Positions 51,801 to 60,800 of a stretch of 64,000 nucleotides of DNA are shown one piece after another. Location of the stretch: positions 8,459,501 to 8,523,500 of the forward strand of contig OW203987.1 in the NCBI GenBank assembly GCA_934047225.1, given 5' to 3'. The stretch comes from Ypsolopha sequella (taxonomy: Eukaryota; Arthropoda; Insecta; Lepidoptera; Ypsolophidae). Both the position numbers and the translations under genes were made by a program. The notes beneath the pieces are model-generated. The model had not been told where the DNA came from. It made no database searches and was given only the letters and a program-made list of their open reading frames with translations. Each line of letters starts with the position of its first letter. Positions within the stretch are counted from its first letter, which is position 1.

Positions 51801-54800
51801 TGCGTGACGGCGCTACGCACGCGCACCGTGTCACCCACGATGAACGGACACGCGCCGGACACGATCTCAGCGTGCACGCAACGCACACTGCACACGCGGC
51901 CTAAGCCACGCCACTCCACCTGGGGATAAACGTAGCATTTTAAATGGTAATACATCACGAGCATGAAATTTTGATAACCAAAAACCCAACTGAAATTTCC
52001 TGTATAACGCAAAGCTTTAACGCGAAGGAAAAATCGCAAGTAAAAGTTTTATCATAGCGATGTCTAGACTATAAAGTAGTAAAAAGTTATGTTTGTACAT
52101 TGAATATTTTAAAATGTGAAATGGGTTATTAACATTGTATTGAGGCCGAAACTACATATTTTTGAGTTTTTGTCTGTCTGTTCCGTTTTAACTCAAGAAC
52201 CACACAACGGATTTGGACCCGCTTTTTTTATTATCATCGTAGTGACCCTGGTCAACATATAGGCTATAAGGGGTGTTGATAAAATAACTTCGAAGCTGAA
52301 AACGAAGAAAGATAGAATAAATGCGGGCGAAGCCGCGGGCGAGAGGCTAGTGATACGATTAAAGTTTGATCGTAGTTATGATAAACAATGTAATAACTTA
52401 CATGCAAAGAAACTAAATTTTTGCTATCTCGCTCGACTTTTTGCACTTGCCCGACGTCTCCCAGAGCAACCTTGCAACAAAAAACAAATTTATTCACAAA
52501 ATGGTACACTTCATTTCCACACAAGCCCGTGCCTCGCTTGAAATAAACCAATCAAAACTTACGCCTTCAAACGCCTTACAGCAACGTACTGTCATGCCTA
52601 CAGTGACGACATCAGATAAATATTGAGCGTATTCGTCTTCAGACGCGAAGCAACTGCGCCAACGATACGGAGGGACTTGTTTCTGGAATAAAATGTTATC
52701 ACATAGAGTGGGGGGGGACTAAAAAACCAACGATGGATAAAATGAAAAATGGCAAGCAAAAATATACGGGTGTCCAGGACAAATAAATATTACAACATTG
52801 ACAAGGGTGGTTGGATTTACCAAGGTCTCTAAAACTAGGAGTCGCAAAAAATTACCTTTTCTGGTTTAGAAGGTAGCGGTTTTCTTTCAAAGACAGTGTC
52901 ATCCATTCCTTGTTGAGGTAGCTCTAACAAATACGCTACTAAAGACTCCACCGTTGGGACATTTGAGCCTCCTGTAAGAAAAATATGATGAATGTAAGAG
53001 TCAGAAACGGTAAAAAAAATAGAAGTGTCCCGTACTTGGACGAATAAACCAGGGGCTCTACCGCGTAATTCTCATTTGTATCAACTTCAAGCAAATAGAT
53101 GCGAAATTCAACGCGTGCAAAAGAGATGGCATGTTAGGCGGGCGTCGTCGCACGCACGTCAAATTTCAATCTCAAGTTGATGTTGATGAAAATGAGAATT
53201 ACGCGGTAGACCCACAGGTCCCGTACCAACACTTTCACCAACGTATCAATCAACGGTTCATAACTTTGACTAATGTTTCGAATAGGACAATGGACAGACA
53301 AGAACGAAATAATAAAGGTTCAAAAACTATGTTTCGGATGTCATTCAAAGTACACATCTATGAAAACAGACAAACCTAAAGCTTGTATCGCGTGATGGAC
53401 AGCATGTCTCGAAAACCCCATTTCGATCACTTGTTGAACATGGGACGAGTTCGCCCACGTGTTTAATTCCTTCCGCGCTGAAATACAAACCACACGAAAA
53501 CATTAAATTATAAATTACAGTAAATTTTAATAGGAGATATTGAGACCCAAGGCTGTACTCTATGACAGCGAGCAGCGACAGTGGAGCGACAAGAGTGCGT
53601 TCAAATGCATAGATTTGTGTTGGACTCGTTGAACTGTTCTCGATGGCGGCGGGCGCGACAAGCGGTTAGATTAAAGGACACCGACGCCGCGCCGCACCGC
53701 CGACGTCGCTTTCGCACCTTTTGTCGCTTAGTTAGATCTCAAGGCTCTATTTTACTAAGTAAACTTTTTTGCTTATGATACCTTACCTATGTAAAAATAA
53801 ACAATATATTATGTAAGATTATATGTAAAATCCAATCCGTACTTATTATAAATGCGAAAGTGTGTTTGTTGGTTGTTGGTTTGTCCTTCTTTTACATAGC
53901 AATGGAACAACCGATGGACGTGATTTTTGCATGAAGATAGTTTATGGGCCGGAGAGTGACATAATGCAAACTAAATCATCGCGGGCGAAGTCGCGTGCAA
54001 AAGCTTGTCGTTTATAATTTAACTAGTGAAATTATAGTTTTACATACATACATACATACATATACTCAAGCCTGACTCCCAGAGATCGCAGATTTCTATT
54101 TATATGAGATAGATGGAAATTATAATTTCAGAGTTTTGTTAGGTTGTTATTAAACAAACCTAACAAAGTCAAAATTATAAACAATCGTATTTTACAATCT
54201 CATGCTGACATAATGTACACATTTTCTCATTTTTTTCAAACAAATAATATAATTGCCTTGTATTTGCTAGTTGATTAAATTTAATATTTACCAATTTGAT
54301 TTAGGTTAAGCTTCTTCTGGTATTCAATAAATAACAATGAGGATGATAACATTGAATGATGATGCCAGTCCCTTATCTACCTTAATTCTAACATCATAAA
54401 GTCGATATTTCAACTTACACAATGAGGACGTGCTGGTCGATGGACCCGTAGACACTTGCATGACATTGCTCTTGTCTATTATTGGCATTTCTGGGGGGGA
54501 TTCGTGTTCCTTCTCGTCACCTGTAAAGTGTAAAATATGATAAATAGAAGGGTTCATCTTGATCCGGTTTATAAGGTAGCAAAAGTATGATTACTATTCG
54601 TTGAATTGTTACACGACATTGAATTGTTAAACAAACTGAATTTCACAAACGATCGCAGCTGGAACTGCAATCTGCATGTATGTTTAGGTCACAACTGAAA
54701 GCGACGAAAGAAATTTAAGTATGGTGCACAAGTGAAAGATAAAGGCCGCTCCATATTCTCCGTGAGACTCTCACCTGAAAGGCACAAAGCTATACGAGTA

Positions 54801-57800
54801 AGGCGAAACGCAATAGGCCTTTAGGCTCGTCCGAGCCACCCTGGAAGAACGTAAGCCGACCAAATTGACGACATAAGTACATACTGAAAAAGGGCAACGT
54901 CAAAAGTACCCGGAATAGAAGAGCTTGTATGACTATATTGATGGGTGTGGAAGAAGCAAGAGGTGTGTCAGTATCTGCCTACTCATCTGGGAGACAGGCG
55001 TGAGTGTATACGTATGTATGTATCACTACATAGTATAAAACAAAGTCGCTTCCCACTGTCTGTCTGTCCCTATGTATGCTTAGATCTTTAAAACTTCGCA
55101 ACGGATTTTGATGCGTGCGAAGCCGGGGCGTGTCGCTAGTTTAGTATATAAAAATATATCGTCACGACATGAATCCCCAATTGGGTGTCAGATGTGTGAA
55201 CTTTGAAATGCAAGTAACCCACACTCGGCACATCCGGGTTTCACCGACGATTATTACGTCCCAACGTGATGGGTGGTGAGCGCTATCACCGTACTTCGGG
55301 CACAAATACATTTTTTAGGACATGCAGTTTTCCTTCACCGTTCAGCAAGTGGTAAGTTCCTGGTCGCTGGCCGGGTCTTTGGTATGGGTTCGGGCGGTTG
55401 GTTAGATTTCCCCTTGTATAATTATAGATTTTACTTATCATTTGAATCTTATATATAATGCTGTATTAATCAAACAAACCTTTAATTTAGTTCATGTACG
55501 TCTATTATTTTATTAAATATATTTTTATAAGATTAAACTTAACTATTGTTATTATTATTATTATTATATTGTTGTGTATTATGTGTACCTACATTACAAA
55601 ATAAACTATTTAAATTTGAATTTAAGTACGAACAAGTTTCATAATAGACTCACTGAACCTTAGATCTGAATATTATAAAAACACTCATAGTAGTAATCCC
55701 AACTGTTTTACACATCATCCAACATTGTAATTATTTTTAAGCCGAATTAATCTTAAGATGTATGGCTTATAAAATAAATAAGACTTGAAAAAAAAAAACA
55801 TAAATTCCGAAAAACTCATTGGTGCATGCGTGGATCTCAAGATTGAGAGGCAAGCGTTCTAGCCCTGAGCTACCGCAGCTTTGTTTTGTATTTAGTAATT
55901 CAGTAATATCATTGATTTCTCAGTCGTAGCGCAGCGGACTCTGGAACTTGTGATCGGGGTTATATTATTATGTGCCCGAAAGACAGCGATACCCTACCAA
56001 GTTTTAACAAAAAAACATCCAGTAAAACACGAGTCTAAGAGTGTTACGTGTACTGTACGACTCTCAACAAACTCTCGGATATGTACACATCCAAGACAAA
56101 TGGGCCAACCAATAGTCACATCCGTCACAAGGTAATAAAGTCTACGCCGTTTGCCTAATTGTCATGGACGGGTTTTACTCACCATGCGCATGCGCAGCCA
56201 ACTGCTGCACAATAGCAAGCGCGGCCGCGGCTAGTTCTTTGGGTGAATGCGCGGCGGCTAGCGGGCTGGGACGCGTAGCGATGGCCAATAGGCGGCGCAG
56301 CAACGTGCCCTCTGTGCCCAGGTTTACGACGCTCACGTGACGTTCTAGAGGACCTAGGAAAGAAGGATAGGTTTCAAGAATTATAGAAGAAGCCTTTAGA
56401 ATCCTAGCTTCGTCGCGGATATTGGTCTTGGTTTTATTACTTCAGAGTGCGCGACGATGTGACAAAAGGGCTTTTTTAGAGTTGCCGAAAGGTGCCAATT
56501 GCTACCCCATTACGAAGCCTCCTCTGTCTGTATGTCAGTCCGTCTGTGACAGGGGCCTACAGCTTCAGCGTAATAGGTAGCCAGCAGAAATTTTCACAAA
56601 ACATGTGTTACCAGAACCTCTATCACGGGAAATAATAAAAATCCAGAGATTGACAGCAAAGTAAATAATTTAACCTGTCACATTTTTAAAAGCAAATACA
56701 CCATTTAGTTTGATGAAAAATCAGTCACAATTATCACGATGGCATTTTTCTTCCACTGAATTAGTCGTATAATTTCGAAATGAAATATCTGGTGCAAATT
56801 AGTGGGAAGTATCTCCCAAGTGTTACTCACTAGCGTTATCTGGTGGTTGCATGAGAACTTTTCTCAGTTTTGTCCGAGTGGTCAATAAACCTCGAACCGC
56901 GCACAACACTAGCAGCTCCATCTGTTGTCTTCGGAGCCCATAGACGTCGAGTTCCGCTGAAATATAAGTATGATGTAGATACGAGATAAAGTGACGCAAG
57001 TGATAAAGGACGCCCCGCGACATTGCTCGTGTTTCCCGTGAATCTCGTTCCTCGAAATCGCAATGAAACAAGTGCACCGCCACATTCAGTGTGTAGGTAC
57101 ATACACATCAAATTTCCTCAAATCCTTTTTTATACAGTGCCCACGTTAAAGAAGAAACCCACCAGTCCAAATATCTTATTCCTGGGTCCAACCTTTTGGT
57201 ATAGGCAGTGATAGATCAGTCAGATAGTCGTTCATTAACTATACCCGGGTTGCAACACTAACTCGTTCAACAATCAACTCGCGTCGCAACACCAACCGTT
57301 CAAAAATGGCAGTGTCGGTACACGAGTGTCGAATTTTTCAACATCGACTCTGAGCAGAGTTCGCAAAATTCGTATATGGGCACGTCAAAATGATAGATAA
57401 ACAACCATACTAAATATAACATAAAAATGTCAAATGACGTCTGGATTGTCACTACACATTTGGCTACACAACGAAACCCGTTCAAAAACTCAGCGTTGCA
57501 ATCCGTGTGCTCCTACCCCGCCTTTAATAAACGAACTTCAGGGTATTCTTTTATATATACAGGGTGTTAAGATGAAGTTGCGGAAGCTGGGAACTGGCGA
57601 TAGAAACCGTCCGTACCAACTAGTTTTCGTGAAAAAAAATTGAGAAATCAAGAAAAAAACAGTTGTCTCATACATTTTGGTCGGGTAGCAATATAACTTT
57701 TCTATGAAACAGCAGATTTTTTTTCGCGATTCGAGGGTTGGCTCCATAAGAAAAATTGATCATATGGACGATTTTTATCACCAGTTTTCGGCTTCGGCAA

Positions 57801-60800
57801 CTTCATCTTAACACACAGTATATTGTCATAATTGATTGATGGAATGTTACCAGGCAAATGATATGGATGTGTGGGCGTCGCTTGGGGTCCAGCTCCTAAT
57901 AACGCAGCGCAGACCCGCAGCGCACTTTCACCACCACTAAGCGGTTGTATCAAGCGCTCGCATTCTATGTTTTGAACGCCGGTTAGCTCCGTCTGTTGAC
58001 GGAATAGAAACTTTATTATTTCTGATGCACAAACAATTTTACAAATATAACTGTATCGATTTAATTTTTTACTGATTATTACACGATTGAACTCAGATTC
58101 GTTGCTCATCTACATGTCCGAAATTTGGCAGTCGTTTAATTGTGTTACTCATACAAATGAGAGCCGAAATAGTTCAGATTCGGCGACTTTAAGTAGCCAG
58201 GACGATAATGTCTACCGTGAAAAAAAAAACTCTTCTAATAAAGTAAACTACCGTCAGATTTTTAAAGCAGAAACACGCGTGTGAAAACTGGTTTGCTGAC
58301 TTAAAAAGCCAGGGACTACTTGGGAGCCTGCCTAAATAATCAGCTAATTTTGTCAAAAAACTGTTTTCGATAATGATATACTAGGTGTTAGGAACAAAAG
58401 CTACCATCCACCATCAGCGTTAATAAATGAATGCCAACCTTAGTGAGCGTATTATCATCGTGCACAAGGGTCAGTTTGGCTCGCGGCGTCAGTTGCGTGA
58501 CTATGGCATTGCGCGGCGGCGAGCCGGCGGCCGTCACGCGCATGCCCAGTCTCACTCGCCACTCCACTCCCCCCACCACGCCGAGCGCACCCGCTGAAAA
58601 ACAATAGTGTTCGTGTAACCGTGTTTCAGCAGTTATTGTCACCTGTGGTCGGATTTTTGCAGTTACAATGTGTTCGCCTGTGTTTGGTCTGGCCGTGCCA
58701 CGGAAACACTGACCATCATGTTATTACCACTGGACAGGCGGCTGTCAAATTATTTTTGTGCCTATTTGATTTACGCCATTTTGGCGTTGTAGGCAGCTAC
58801 AAAGTTCCTAACTGAAATTTTAGCAATGTGCGCAAGTCGACGCGACGGTGATGTCAATCAAAATGCGCGAGAATCTCGGAATAGAAGACGCTTTTTGTAT
58901 TAAACGTCAAAAATGGTTACTGGGAACTTCACCGGTGGCGCTTCAAATTGTTACAGTTTATTAGTGCATTTGTGCTGGACACCCAGTCCAGTGGTATAGG
59001 AGGTCAGACCTCGGAAGTATGTTAATCTATTACCTTTTCATCCTTGGTTGGAAGATAATAAAAGCTAAATTAACATTATATCATTGCAGTTTAGAAATGC
59101 AGAAAGAAAAGTAAATCTGGATGTGAGGAGCTCTAAAACGGGATTCGAACCCGGGACCTCTCGCTTGCCGAGCGATTGCTCTAACCTCTGAGCTATCCAG
59201 GTCTCAACACAACTCGTGAATTTTCCGATGTGCTTTCCCATACTGCAATGATATTTATAATAGATACCCACTTTACAGTGAGCCACTTGGCACCTAGAAT
59301 CATAGAAATTTATTTCTGTCATAGTTTTAATAAAAGCTAGGCTATACCTACATCTTTTGATTCGCTACAACATCAATAAAGCAAGCGTTATTTAATGTAA
59401 TTCACTTATATTTTAGAAGCGTTTTTACAGGTAACTAAAGGGTTCTTTAAGAAAGGTTAAAGGTGACCAAAAGGAGCCAAACAGTATCCATGTCATGGGT
59501 AGATCGTAACGTGAGAAATCGAAAATCTTTCACCAAAAGTCAAAAATAGGTGAGATGACGAGCGGAGCGAGGAGGAGCGTGTTAGGTTTACATGAAAATA
59601 AATTTGGGGAGCCGAGCGAAGCGGAGCCTACGATGTACCGACGACATCCATACCGGTATAACAAAGGCTTAGAGTTGAATTTCTACTTCAGTGTAGGAAG
59701 TAAACCCACGGACAAAACGACTTCGCCATTAAGATCTTTCTTACCAATAAGACAACTTGCAAGGCTCGGTGGAGCGGGTCTCAAGATCTGACCCAAGTCT
59801 TGGCTGGCGTGCGGCCACCAGTGCCAGTCACTCGTTACCTGTTCACGAAACAATGCATTGATTAAACTACGTTTAGCAAGACGATGCAAAGCGGGTCATT
59901 CCTACGGCTGACACCTGCGCGTTAAAGGAAATGCCACCGTCTCGACTCTCGACACAAAAGAAACCAAGGCCTCTGACTGCTCGTGACCTGACCCTCGTAC
60001 CATGTGTAGCTGCATTTTATAACAGAAGTCATGTCGAAAAATATCGTATTCTAAAATTAAGCATCATAATAGTGAGGGGTGAATGGACCGCTTTGCATCA
60101 TCTCGCCAAATACAGTATAATTATTTAACAAGAATGTGCAAAAATTGCAAATAGGAAATTTAAAATACCAAAATAGGATGGACTACTCGTATTACTGATT
60201 ATCTACGTGCGTATTGCACGACACTGTTTCGTTTGACAAGCCTCTAGAGTAATTTCAAAATATACTCCACGTTACGAACCGAAGTTGAAATAGTATTTAT
60301 CTACTCCCATACTGCAATTCAAAAGCAGTTTTTTAAGTACCTAGATTGTTTATCCGGTGTTATAATAATACATTATAACACCGCGATTCTGCGCTGCGAT
60401 TGGCCCAATTTATTATAAAACCGCTAGACCCAATCAACAACAGAAATGAGGCATAATTCGCGACCTTATTTCTTAAGCAACGCCCCCTTTATCCTGATTG
60501 CCTTCATAATACCATTGTGCAACTGTAACATAATTTGACTTCGTTCGTTTCGTAAACAAGCACGAGTGTCCCAATATCTAATTATGTTCAGTTGCACACA
60601 ATAGTTTATCTACGACCATCAAAAATATCGTCCTTATTTTTAATATTTTCAACCAAAAATTTCACGAAAAATTAGAAGACCACTTTTTTCTGAACCTCGG
60701 GTGCGTTGCCCCAGTAATGCTGCCTTGAAGGCCAATCAGGATAAAGGGTAAAAATAAGGTCGGGACTTTTTTATCGTCTCTGTTGTTATAATAAATTGGG

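Noticed and set aside
59120..59215. A functional tRNA gene on the minus strand
   Set aside because: A and B boxes are present, but the loop lacks a normal U33, there are long conserved non-tRNA parts on both sides, and parts recur elsewhere in the window. It is a SINE head.
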